64,000 nt of DNA from Bradyrhizobium agreste (GTDB taxonomy: Bacteria > Pseudomonadota > Alphaproteobacteria > Rhizobiales > Xanthobacteraceae), in the NCBI RefSeq assembly GCF_016031625.1, contig NZ_JACCHP010000001.1, positions 124,001 to 188,000 on the forward strand. Direction: 5' to 3'. Every line of letters begins with the position of its first letter. Positions within the stretch are counted from its first letter, which is position 1. Both the position numbers and the translations under genes were made by a program. Shown one piece after another: positions 56,824 through 64,000 of this stretch. The notes under the pieces were generated by a model, which searched no databases, had not been told where the DNA came from, and saw only the letters and a program-made list of their open reading frames with translations.

Positions 56824-57612
56824 TCAAGGTTTGCCGTGCACCGCCGACTCCAAGGCGCTCGCCCCGTGCACAGCGACTCGTCGCTTGCTGCGAGTGTTAG
56901 GAATACGCAGACCTTCCGCAGGCTTTCGGTGTTCGCTGCGATGGCCGACGCGATCTTCGCGCGCGAAGCGGGCGCTCTTTGCGTGCGAACCGAATTGCTC
57001 ACTTACAACTCCCTTCTTCTTCGTGATCACGTAGCCGCCTCTTGTCATGCTGAATGGCTTTCGGAGCAGGCCAAGATGATCAAATTTGGTCCCCGGCGGG
57101 TGCTTGAATGGCTCAAACCAGGCCGGATGTACGAAGTTCGACATGGGAACGCCATCCACGGGAAAAGTATCTTCCTCGACGGGGTCGCTCATTTCATAGG
57201 CGTACTCGGTGCCGTCTGCCGCTTCCGCCCAAAGGTTCGCGAGCGGGTCAATCACCATTTCAAACAGTTCGTGCGAGGCAGTAACACTGACCAATTGGTG
57301 ATTCGCCAGGGTGGTCTTGACGAACACTTTGGAAACGGGCTGTCCCTTCTTTGTGAGCTCGTGATAGCCGAGCGCACCGGCCGCATCGGCATCGTCGAAA
57401 TAAATAAACTGCCAATCAGAAGGTTTCGCCGCGTCGGTGTTGTACAGCTTTACCGGGTAGCCCCAAACTGGAAGAAAGTAGTTGTCGTAGCACTTCTGAA
57501 GTGCACGCGTTAGCTTTTCAAACGGCACACCCAGATCGACGGTTGCCTTATTGATGCAGGCAATACTCACTTGGCCGCCCTGTCCAGCCTGAGCTCCACG
57601 AATCACTTTCAT
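56824..57612 (-). CDS. Hypothetical protein with HELFEMVIDP motif
   Basis: A 262-residue protein. Near residue 110 it has ASHELFEMVIDPLANLW, a His-Glu-containing helix that recurs in a family of uncharacterised bacterial proteins and recalls metalloprotease helices, although a full HExxH is absent. VEEDTFPVDGVPMSNFVHPA is a second conserved-looking stretch. ATG 57612 is preceded by GGAGG (GAGGGAGGACAATC). The C-terminal 60 residues are basic and low complexity and may come from a late frameshift. Function unknown; no operon partner. Confidence 0.65.
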   Translation of the reverse strand: MKVIRGAQAGQGGQVSIACINKATVDLGVPFEKLTRALQKCYDNYFLPVWGYPVKLYNTDAAKPSDWQFIYFDDADAAGALGYHELTKKGQPVSKVFVKTTLANHQLVSVTASHELFEMVIDPLANLWAEAADGTEYAYEMSDPVEEDTFPVDGVPMSNFVHPAWFEPFKHPPGTKFDHLGLLRKPFSMTRGGYVITKKKGVVSEQFGSHAKSARFAREDRVGHRSEHRKPAEGLRIPNTRSKRRVAVHGASALESAVHGKP

Positions 57613-58042
57613 GATTGTCCTCCCTCAGCTGCGCGCCAGCCAGCCTGGCGCTCACTACATCCTATCGCTTTCGCAATCTCGCGGAGTGAACTGGGTCACA
57701 GGTTGCGATATAAATAACTCACCGCCTAACGCGAGCGGGCCAGCGGACCGTCCTTTCCATCGGATCTCTCCCAAACCGCAGGTCCCAGACCTATCCCATT
57801 GTGAGGTTGACCAACAAAGCTTGACGAACCGTCGGCGGGACAATCTGCTAAGTTAGGCAAACGCGTTCGGCAGTCCGCTGCAGTGGGCAGCTCTATGGGG
57901 CATTTCTTTCATCCATCGTCATCTGGCAGTCCGTTTTGCGACCGCGTCACCGCTGGCTTTGCGGGTCGAGAAGCAGAAGTCGCGGAGCGTTGCACATTTG
58001 CAACCCGCGCGGCCGCTCAAGAGAGTAAGCTGGTCGACCGGA

Positions 58043-58288
58043 ATGACGAAAACATACTTCGTTTCTACTTCGAACGATAAACGGGGGCGAAAAGTGTTTG
58101 ATGTCTATCGCAATGGCAAACGTGACTTTCTCGTTCTAAGCACAGGCTCCGCGATACCTGGGGCTTGTTCTGCAAATAAGTGGCGTAAGAGCAGAAAGCG
58201 AATTCTCAAAGTAAGCGACGAGATTAGGTCAACGGTTCAGCGACAAGGATATTACGTTCGGAGCTTGCCGGTCACGAAGAAGAGGTGA
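58043..58288 (+). CDS. Small basic hypothetical protein
   Basis: An 81-residue frame ([20 protein letters not shown], ending SLPVTKKR) rich in Lys and Arg, with alternating beta pattern in the first half. ATG 58043 is chosen because upstream residues look random. A hairpin directly follows. No family recognised. Confidence 0.45.
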   Translation: MTKTYFVSTSNDKRGRKVFDVYRNGKRDFLVLSTGSAIPGACSANKWRKSRKRILKVSDEIRSTVQRQGYYVRSLPVTKKR

Positions 58289-58309
58289 TTTGGTTCGGTG
58301 CTTCGGACG

Positions 58310-58336
58310 GGTGGTTTTTGCATCTCGAAAACCACC
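58310..58336 (+). terminator. Hairpin after small basic gene
   Basis: GGTGGTTTT and AAAACCACC pair perfectly around a nine-base loop, 22 bases after the stop at 58288. Confidence 0.5.
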
Positions 58337-58648
58337 ACCCAGCCGGCCGCTTTGCTCTCGCTTTCCGGGCGTCGTCCGCTACTTGCTAACATGCAGCCGG
58401 CGCCTCTGCTTTGCCGAATTTCGATAGTGCTCAGGACGCAACCCGCATACCACGATGCCTCCTGCTCGCGACCCTATAACTGTTTGTCAACCGCTTTGGC
58501 GTAAGTTCTTGCTTGTATGGTCGGAGTGGCCATGCTTGTTGGATTAGTCCGAATCGGCCTGTTCTCGTACTTGCGTATAGCTGAATTTTTCATCGTTCCT
58601 TTTGATCACTTTCGGCACCGCCGCCGAACCAAATAGAGATCTGCGACG

Positions 58649-59026
58649 ATGTCGTCGGTGCTTGAATTTCGCCAGCCGCGCCACGCGAAGTCTAAGACAA
58701 GCCACTCGCGCCAGACACTGCCTGAGGTTCTGGCGAACGTCGCTACTCTGCTGTCGCAAGTTCAAGCTCTCGACATCCAAACAGCGGATGACGTCCGTCA
58801 GGTAATCTTCATTCTCGAACTCGCGAATAGCTGCATCCGGCTGCTCATCCAGCAGACCAAACTGGATGAAGCGACCATAACGAGTTTGCTCGCCGAGGCG
58901 GCGATGATTGATGTGCGTATTGCTGAGGCGAGAAGGGATACGACGCATTTATTTGGAGAGAATGATTTGAAGTTGAGGATTGCGGCTCATGGAGAACAAC
59001 CGAAAGGCGCACCGTGTTCGGTTTGA
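58649..59026 (+). CDS. Helical hypothetical protein
   Basis: A 125-residue alpha-helical protein (LPEVLANVATLLSQVQALDI, then ADDVRQVIFILELANSCIRL). ATG 58649. Its end overlaps the PilZ gene start by 38 bases, suggesting coupling. No domain recognised. Confidence 0.5.
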   Translation: MSSVLEFRQPRHAKSKTSHSRQTLPEVLANVATLLSQVQALDIQTADDVRQVIFILELANSCIRLLIQQTKLDEATITSLLAEAAMIDVRIAEARRDTTHLFGENDLKLRIAAHGEQPKGAPCSV

Positions 59027-59303
59027 ACACAAGCACATCGTAAGCATCATGGGTGTCGATGGAACGTGGCGACGAAGCTGCATCCTCATCGACGCCTCTG
59101 TGACCGGGGCTAAGCTTGAAGTCGAGGGCTCAACAGACCCGCTAAAAGCACAGGAATTCTTTCTGGTGCTGTCCTCCACTGGCTTGGCATTTCGACGTTG
59201 CGAGCTGATCTGGGTGGATGGGTCTCACGTCGGAGTTCAATTCGTCACCGCAAAGACAAAGGCCAAGACGAATGCAGGGAAACGTCTCGTCAGCTCACAA
59301 TGA
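58989..59303 (+). CDS. PilZ-domain protein
   Basis: A 104-residue single-domain PilZ protein, a cyclic-di-GMP receptor type. The N-terminal RKAHRVRF gives the basic RxxxR-like element, and DASVTGAKL matches (D/N)xSxxG. The rest follows the beta-barrel pattern (ELIWVDGSHVGVQFV). The frame opens with TTG at 58980; ATG 58989 is preferred. Such small PilZ proteins modulate motility or exopolysaccharide enzymes; the partner is unknown. Confidence 0.8.
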   Translation: MENNRKAHRVRFEHKHIVSIMGVDGTWRRSCILIDASVTGAKLEVEGSTDPLKAQEFFLVLSSTGLAFRRCELIWVDGSHVGVQFVTAKTKAKTNAGKRLVSSQ

Positions 59304-59321
59304 CGTTGTCGCACGCCCAGC

Positions 59322-59474
59322 ATGAAAACACCAAAAGCCAAAGCAGGAGGTTCGGCGCTTAGCCAGGCTCGCTCGCCAAGGAGTTGGCGCATCGAAAATC
59401 GCCGCCGAACTGGGCCGCCACGCTGGTTCGGTGAGACGGATTGCGCGGACGATCGGAGTGCTGCTGAAGAAGTA
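59322..59474 (+). pseudogene. Small HTH protein, frameshifted
   Basis: ATG 59322 reads MKTPKAKAG; one base further the frame gives EVRRLARLARQGVGASKIAA, then ELGRHAGSVRRIARTIG, a small Hin-like helix-turn-helix protein. A one-base indel in the GCAGGAGG string separates start and domain. Confidence 0.5.
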
Positions 59475-59486
59475 GCGCCCCTCGCG

Positions 59487-59515
59487 GCGCACCTCCGTAA
59501 CTTTACGGAGTGCGC
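59487..59515 (+). terminator. Strong hairpin, probable terminator
   Basis: GCGCACCTCCGTAA pairs with TTACGGAGTGCGC (one bulged C) around a two-base loop, just after the small HTH gene's stop. Confidence 0.5.
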
Positions 59516-59579
59516 GTGCAAGATGTTTAGCGTCTACTCGCGACCCGGTTGTGACCAGCTCACTTTTGGACAATGGCCC

Positions 59580-59756
59580 ATGAGCGTTAAGGCCCTAATG
59601 GCGACGATCCTTCAGGACGAACTGGCATCGCGCGGCGTGCATTCATTGACCCCCTCTGACTATGAAGCGATCGTCGAGCAGCTAGTCGAGCAGCTCAATG
59701 AGCTAGAGGTTAATTTGGCTGCTCGCGAGCTGACCAGCAAGCAACCGCCAAAGTAG
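59580..59756 (+). CDS. Small helical hypothetical protein
   Basis: A 58-codon frame starting at ATG 59580 (MSVKALMATILQDELASRGV, then EAIVEQLVEQLNELEVNLAA) with amphipathic helices. No ribosome site is obvious and no family is recognised. Bases 59757-60114 that follow hold no gene. Confidence 0.35.
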   Translation: MSVKALMATILQDELASRGVHSLTPSDYEAIVEQLVEQLNELEVNLAARELTSKQPPK

Positions 59757-60114
59757 CCTCGCCGCCGCGCATTCGAAATCAGCCAACAGCGCGGCCTCGA
59801 TCGCAGGGTTTGGCGGTGTCTCTCAGAATGAGCCGTCAGTATTGCGATTGCGGATGCATCCTAGCGCTTCGACAACCGCAAGCAAGCTTACGCTGATCGT
59901 CCCTACGCCGAAGCCGACTGAATGCTGTCGGCGCCGTTCATTGCGCTACCGCGAAGCGGGACAGATGGAGCCGTGAACCATCCCAGACGGCTGGACAGCT
60001 TGATCCGCTAGCCTTCAGGTCAGGTGAGTTTTAATGTTCGAAGCTTGAAACTAGAGAGTTTCTGCTGGGGTTTGTTTCGACGCAGCAAAGAAGAAACGCC
60101 AGGAGGAGGAAAAC

Positions 60115-60414
60115 ATGAACCAGCTAAATCGGTCATTGAGCAGGAGCGCAGTTTTAGGTGGCAGCGTCGCTGCTGGTCTTCTCGCGCTCTCCACTACGGG
60201 CGCCTCGGCTGCCATTGCGTGTAGCGGAGACGTTTGCTGGCGTGTTCACGCTCCCTATCTCTACGCGCCGTCTCCGACAATAGTCATCCATCCTGACCAT
60301 TGGCGGCCCCCCACTCCAACAATCGTCATTCGCGAGCACTGGCGTCCGGTCGAGCGCTTCACGCGGGAGTACATCGTGCGGGAGTATGGCAGCTTCGATG
60401 ATCCCGAATGGTAA
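60115..60414 (+). CDS. Secreted small protein with repeated Pro-Thr-Ile-Val-Ile motif
   Basis: A 99-residue protein with a signal peptide (LGGSVAAGLLALSTTGASAA). The mature part has a near repeat, SPTIVIHPDHWRPP and TPTIVIREHWRPVE, then an acidic-basic tail. AGGAGGAGG lies seven bases before ATG 60115, a very strong ribosome site. Periplasmic or outer-membrane-associated; function unknown. Confidence 0.75.
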   Translation: MNQLNRSLSRSAVLGGSVAAGLLALSTTGASAAIACSGDVCWRVHAPYLYAPSPTIVIHPDHWRPPTPTIVIREHWRPVERFTREYIVREYGSFDDPEW

Positions 60415-60457
60415 CCAAGTCGCATAAGGCAGACTGGCAGCCCCGGCATGTAAGCTT

Positions 60458-60483
60458 GGGCAGCGCTCTAATAAGCGCTGCCC
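60458..60483 (+). terminator. Hairpin terminator
   Basis: GGGCAGCGCT and AGCGCTGCCC are exact inverted repeats around six bases, 44 bases after the stop of the secreted-protein gene. Confidence 0.6.
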
Positions 60484-60715
60484 ACAAGACCAACGTATTC
60501 GATCCCCGAACATAAAGAGCAGAGACAGATCTGAACCAGCGCCCCGGTTTGACCGACAGATTGTTTTTGAACCTGCATAAACACCGCGTTCCGCAAGCTC
60601 GCGTTGATATCTGAAAGCGCGCTTCCCGACGCTCTCGAGCGAAAGCTGATGCGCCGCCATGCGGAGCTTAGTTGCGCGGCTGCTCAGCTGCCACGGCGTC
60701 TGAGTGGAGTTGCTC

Positions 60716-60922
60716 ATGAGTACTGAGCGGAATCCCCACCGCACCGCGATCCTGTTGTTCGCGATTGCAGTGACAGTCGCAGCCTTCGCGGCATTCGTCA
60801 CGACGTTTGAGCGGGTTGGGACCATCATGGCTAATGGCGAGACTGCCTCCGGCACCACCGGTTTGGCCAAGCCTCGGCCGCCTCTGGACCGCCCACGGGC
60901 CCACCCAGCGGTGGGAAAGTAG
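60716..60922 (+). CDS. Small single-pass membrane protein
   Basis: A 68-residue protein with one membrane helix (AILLFAIAVTVAAFAAFVTT) and a Pro-rich tail. ATG 60716. Unknown function. Confidence 0.45.
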   Translation: MSTERNPHRTAILLFAIAVTVAAFAAFVTTFERVGTIMANGETASGTTGLAKPRPPLDRPRAHPAVGK

Positions 60923-61188
60923 GCTCCTCACGCGTCGATACCGGCCGCGGGTGCGTTGTGCTGCGCATAAGACCCGCGGCGTTACCTAAGTGACCCGGAC
61001 TTTCGAACGAAAGCCGACCCGAAAGACAAACCGAAAGGAACGTGCAACGAGCACCCTTGTCGTGTTTGCCAGACCCCTTCGACGTTCACGCTATCGTCTT
61101 TTGGGGGTTGTATGTTCCTACCTCCGATTGCATACTTTTCCTGTTATCGCCTGCATGTCGTTTTCAATAATGATTGTTCGAGGCAGTA

Positions 61189-61377
61189 ATGAGTAATCGA
61201 GGTCAGGTTTACAACTATTCGGCTATTCTGCGCGAACGGGTCGAGGGGCTCATCGCTCTATTTGGGGAACTGCAGACGCTCCGGCGTCGCCTGCGCGCCG
61301 CTAACGCGAGACGGATCGGCAGGGGTCGGCGCATCTCGAAGGCTGCCCGGAAAAGGAGAGTTCTTCAGCAGCCGTAA
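61189..61377 (+). CDS. Small Arg-rich protein
   Basis: A 62-residue frame (MSNRGQVYNYSAILRERVEG, then many Arg and Ala) with an isoelectric point that must be very high; possibly nucleic-acid binding. GAGGCAG lies six bases before the ATG. No family recognised. Confidence 0.4.
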   Translation: MSNRGQVYNYSAILRERVEGLIALFGELQTLRRRLRAANARRIGRGRRISKAARKRRVLQQP

Positions 61378-61599
61378 CTACCGTTCAATGCGACAATTGC
61401 TTCGGCGTCTATGCGAAGACGCATCCGGTCGCTTTACGACACCCGCATCTGCACGCATTGCCCGTGCAATCCGAAACATTGGAGCAACAGTTTCCCGGCA
61501 CTTTCACCAGCGCGCGATTCGCAATTTGCGTCGTGCGCGCGACTCAGACCTGCTCTCTGTACGAAGCACGAAGCACGAAGCACGCAGACTGTAGGGGGA

Positions 61600-61866
61600 G
61601 CGGGGAATGATTGTGCGGGCGGGGCCATTGCTATCTTGCTGCTGGTGCCGCTGGGGTCCGACGCCTTCACTTCGCGTCACCACAGGCCCACAACACGCAT
61701 CTCTTGCAGCGAGGTCAGATACTACGTCGCGAAGTATTCGGCACCAATGGCTGAGATGTACGCTCGTAATCACGGGGCTACCGACGCACAGATCGAACGG
61801 GCGCGACGTTGCTTGGCGTCAAACGAGGCTGCCGAAACCGGGCGACCACGCGCTTATACCGATTAA
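61600..61866 (+). CDS. Small secreted protein, start unclear
   Basis: The frame reads GAIAILLLVPLGSDAFTSRH as a signal-like segment, then CSEVRYYVAKYSAPMAEMYA and QIERARRCLAS. This Cys...AR.CL pattern resembles short secreted proteins common in Bradyrhizobium. No ATG is in frame near a ribosome site; GTG or a frameshift from ATG 61607 is possible. Confidence 0.4.
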   Translation, partial: AGNDCAGGAIAILLLVPLGSDAFTSRHHRPTTRISCSEVRYYVAKYSAPMAEMYARNHGATDAQIERARRCLASNEAAETGRPRAYTD

Positions 61867-62399
61867 ACTGTGACAACAATCCCATCAGTTGCTGATTTAT
61901 TGTACTTTTCTGTCCGGCGCAGCTCCAGGTCTCGGGATCGCAGCGCCAAGGTCAGCGGCCTGCGGCTTGAGACGAAAAATTGACGGAGCACAGCCTAGCG
62001 CTTGAGGAGGGAACGCTTGATCCGGAGAGCAAAAGCTCCGGTCGTCGGGATTGCGCCGAGAAGGCTCGGATTCCTAGAGAGACTGCCGTCTTTGGCCATC
62101 CGAGTCGTGAGACCTTTGGCTATCCGCGACAGGCGCCGTAGTTTAACGGCAGGTGATCGTGATGGGTGCGCCGAGTATCGTTCCTCCGGCCTTCCATCGA
62201 GCGCCGAACTACACGATCCGCAAGAGTGAGGCTGGCCCCGTCCGCAATCCGCAACGCGCAGGACGTCGAGCCATGGCGCCTTCTAGAGCAGGCCTCCCGG
62301 CAGTCTCGTCGGTCCGGTTGGCCGCCGCCAAGGGCTTCGGCCAGGAACAGTGAGACCGTCGTGCGGTTGACTCCGGAAGACAACACCCGGGAGGTCAAC
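61867..62399. other. 0.5 kb without a supported gene
   Basis: AGGAGG near 61994 precedes TTG codons of an Arg-rich frame, which I do not trust. Nothing else seen. Confidence 0.35.
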
Positions 62400-62762
62400 A
62401 TGACCATGGAAGATCGCGAGACGTTCAGTCTCATCGGAAGCGACAAGGTCGAGGGCACGAACGTGTACGGGGCCGACGGCGAAAAGGTCGGCTACATCGA
62501 ACGCGTCATGATCGACAAGGTCAGCGGCAAGGTGTCGTATGCGGTGCTCAGCTTCGGCGGTCTGCTCGGCATTGGCGACGATCACTACCCGCTGCCCTGG
62601 CAGGCGCTGAAATACGACACCAACCTCGGCGGCTACGTCACCGGCATCACCCAGGACCAGCTCCGCAGCGCCCCGAAATACGCCGACGAGAGCACGTGGA
62701 ATTGGAGCGACCCCGCGACCACGCGCTCCGTGAACGCCTACTACGGTGTGCCGGTGGCTTGA
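62400..62762 (+). CDS. PRC-barrel domain protein
   Basis: A 120-residue protein with a PRC-barrel (residues 10-85: SLIGSDKVEGTNVYGADGEK, VGYIERVMIDKVSGKVSYAV, LGIGDDHYPLPWQALKY), a small beta-barrel found in photosynthetic reaction-centre subunit H and in many stress-related rhizobial proteins. ATG 62400 has GGGAGG upstream; the in-frame extension to 62166 is not supported. The response regulator follows four bases after the stop. Confidence 0.9.
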   Translation: MTMEDRETFSLIGSDKVEGTNVYGADGEKVGYIERVMIDKVSGKVSYAVLSFGGLLGIGDDHYPLPWQALKYDTNLGGYVTGITQDQLRSAPKYADESTWNWSDPATTRSVNAYYGVPVA

Positions 62763-62765
62763 GGC

Positions 62766-63158
62766 TTGGAAGTGGGCAATGCCGTTAGTGTCCTGGTCGT
62801 GGAGGATGAAGCGCTGATCTGCAGCTTCATCGAGGAGGCCTTGCTCGAGGGTGGTTTCGAGGCCTGCTCGGTCCATTCGGGCGAGGCTGCCATGTCAACC
62901 TTTCGCAACGGCCGCGAGGGGTGTCGGGCGCTGCTCACGGACATCAACCTGGGTGACGGCATCAGCGGATGGGAGTTGGCGCGGCAGATCAGAGAAATCA
63001 CGCCTGATTTTCCCGTGCTCTACGTGACGAGCGCCAGCGCGCCGGACTGGGAATCGCGGGGCGTCAATGGCAGTGTCCTGATCCAGAAGCCCTTTGCGCC
63101 GGCGCAATTGGCCGCCGCCATCTCGCAGCTGCTCGGTGGCGCAACATCGTCGGATTGA
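62766..63158 (+). CDS. Single-domain CheY-like response regulator
   Basis: A 130-residue receiver domain. VLVVEDEALI holds the acidic pair, LLTDINLGDG the phosphoacceptor Asp (about residue 59), VTSAS the conserved Ser/Thr, and QKPFAP the Lys. No output domain, so it acts by protein contacts. The start is TTG 62766 or GTG 62772, both just after GAGG. A broken relative lies at 54.7 kb. Confidence 0.9.
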   Translation: MEVGNAVSVLVVEDEALICSFIEEALLEGGFEACSVHSGEAAMSTFRNGREGCRALLTDINLGDGISGWELARQIREITPDFPVLYVTSASAPDWESRGVNGSVLIQKPFAPAQLAAAISQLLGGATSSD

Positions 63159-63208
63159 TCGGGGATCGTTTGGAAACCGCGCTTCGCAGGCCGAAAGCGT
63201 CCCCGGTG

Positions 63209-63409
63209 TCAGGATTCGCCGGAGCCAGAGAAGAGAACCGTCGGCGGGGTTGCGCGCGGAGGCGGCGATGATCGTCCGCGGCTGGATCCGGGTTTGCTCT
63301 TGAGATCGTACCTTTGGGCCAGATCGAGAAGCCGCCGCCTGGTGAACGGGTCAGCTTTCTCCGCCAAATCCCGCGCCCGCTGCGCGAAGTCGCTATAGAA
63401 CTCTTCCAT
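63209..63409 (-). CDS. Small conserved hypothetical protein
   Basis: A 66-residue protein starting MEEFYSDFAQRARDLAEKAD, then PFTRRRLLDLAQRYD, with a Pro/Arg/Ser-rich tail. This is a recurrent short protein type in Bradyrhizobiaceae. ATG 63409 is chosen over ATG 63430. Unknown function. Confidence 0.6.
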   Translation of the reverse strand: MEEFYSDFAQRARDLAEKADPFTRRRLLDLAQRYDLKSKPGSSRGRSSPPPRATPPTVLFSGSGES

Positions 63410-63527
63410 GACGCCACCCCACAACATCACTCGAGCGCCGATCTTCGATCGTCGGCGAGGCTCACGTCAAGAGATTGCTTGTGCCCGCCTTGCAAACGGC
63501 ACTAGGCTGATGGGCGCGGGGGAAGTC

Positions 63528-63704
63528 AAATGTCGATGCTCCACCTTATCCGTGCCCGCACTGCGGACGGCCGATGAAGCTTGTCAGCGACGAGGCTGCC
63601 AGAGGCGGGGAGCGCTACGTCTGCCCCGATTGCGACGACGATCCGCTACACGATCCCCCCGCCCGGCAGTGGGTGGACGGCCCGCTGCGACCGCCGGCGA
63701 AATA
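63528..63704 (+). CDS. Zinc-ribbon small protein
   Basis: The frame reads CPHCGRPMKLVSDEAARGGE, then RYVCPDCDDDPLHDPPARQW, a CxxC...CxxC zinc ribbon of about 50 residues. No ATG or GTG lies in frame near a ribosome site, so the start is uncertain and the left boundary is approximate. Confidence 0.5.
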
Positions 63705-63813
63705 GGGTCCAGAAAAAATCCGCTCGCCCGACCCGGGCCCCACAGCGTCGGGACTGGCAGGTTCGTCGTGGGCGCACCACCTCGTTCGTAGATGGCAAAC
63801 GTCGGGAGGCGCG

Positions 63814-64000
63814 ATGTCGACGGTCGCAAAGCTGCTCGCCCGGAAGCAGGCGCTGCTGGAGCGGCTGGAGAGCGAGCCGGGCCCGAACGAGCGCGAGGAA
63901 ATCCAGGCGCTGCTCGCCCAGATCGAGACGGCGCTGAAGCTGCTTGAACCGCAAGACGTCGCCGGTCTCGAGCGACGAATGAACCGAAGCCGAGCCCGTT
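63814..64000 (+). CDS. Coiled-coil protein, runs off the window
   Basis: ATG 63814, with GGGAGG upstream, opens a helical frame (MSTVAKLLARKQALLERLES, then NEREEIQALLAQIETALKLL) still open at the window end. Partial; function unknown. Confidence 0.5.
   Translation, partial: MSTVAKLLARKQALLERLESEPGPNEREEIQALLAQIETALKLLEPQDVAGLERRMNRSRAR

Noticed and set aside
1..64000. CRISPR array
   Set aside because: No regularly spaced identical repeats of 25-40 bases were seen by eye.
1..64000. nod box upstream of any operon
   Set aside because: I did not find the long conserved nod-box pattern; the scan was by eye, so a divergent one could be missed.

Overview
The window looks like accessory DNA of a Bradyrhizobium-type nodulating alphaproteobacterium, probably a symbiosis island. 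The grounds are matches to a type III secretion tts box, to RpoN (-24/-12) promoters and to a NifA-type upstream site. There are also relics of an integrative conjugative element (ICE): a QseM/FseA-like DUF2285 module, an AlpA-type regulator and a broken tyrosine integrase. Fragments of IS66, IS3 and resolvase genes and many decayed genes add to this. Only the last few kb (PRC-barrel, CheY-like, small conserved proteins) look like ordinary chromosome. All calls come from reading the sequence; no database was searched.

Layout. 0.5-1.6 kb: a radical SAM gene behind a NifA/RpoN-type promoter. 1.8-4.8 kb: decayed genes (IS66, TPR-like, outer-membrane barrel). 5.3-14.1 kb, minus strand: a MATE exporter with a consensus-matching RpoN promoter, M20 amidohydrolase, M24-like protein, TesB thioesterase, MaoC-like hydratase and a KamA-family aminomutase. 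14.3-16.1 kb: a MATE fragment, an orphan tts box and palindromic repeats. 17-21 kb: two related XRE regulators, a LysR regulator, and the DUF2285 module in which an FseA-like protein is split across two frames by +1. 21.5-28 kb: IS66 and resolvase debris, an AbiE toxin-antitoxin pair with a frameshifted toxin, an AsnC-type regulator and a pyruvate kinase fragment. 28-33 kb: a TauD-like protein lacking iron ligands, then a second barrel + MATE segment, duplicated from 4.2-6.8 kb. 33-39.6 kb: a two-module NRPS translationally coupled to the second MATE gene.

40-44 kb: decayed genes and a TtsI-type effector candidate lying between two ~190-bp direct repeats. 44.4-46.8 kb: a compact RiPP cluster with a Nif11-type precursor ending in a run of Val/Ala/Ile/Leu, a 46-codon coupled ORF, and a PoyD-like radical SAM peptide epimerase. 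47-50.5 kb: IS3 relic and small membrane or secreted proteins. 50.5-53.8 kb: a three-gene operon with two different zinc metalloproteases. 54-57.6 kb: response-regulator relic, membrane protein, AlpA + integrase relic, and a HELFE-motif protein. 58-64 kb: small conserved proteins, PilZ, PRC-barrel and CheY-like.

Working together: three specialised-metabolite themes stand out. They are the RiPP operon, the NRPS-MATE operon (possibly linked to the KamA gene as a beta-amino-acid source) and the RpoN-controlled genes suggesting expression in nitrogen-fixing bacteroids. The ICE regulators are probably what remains of the transfer control of the island.
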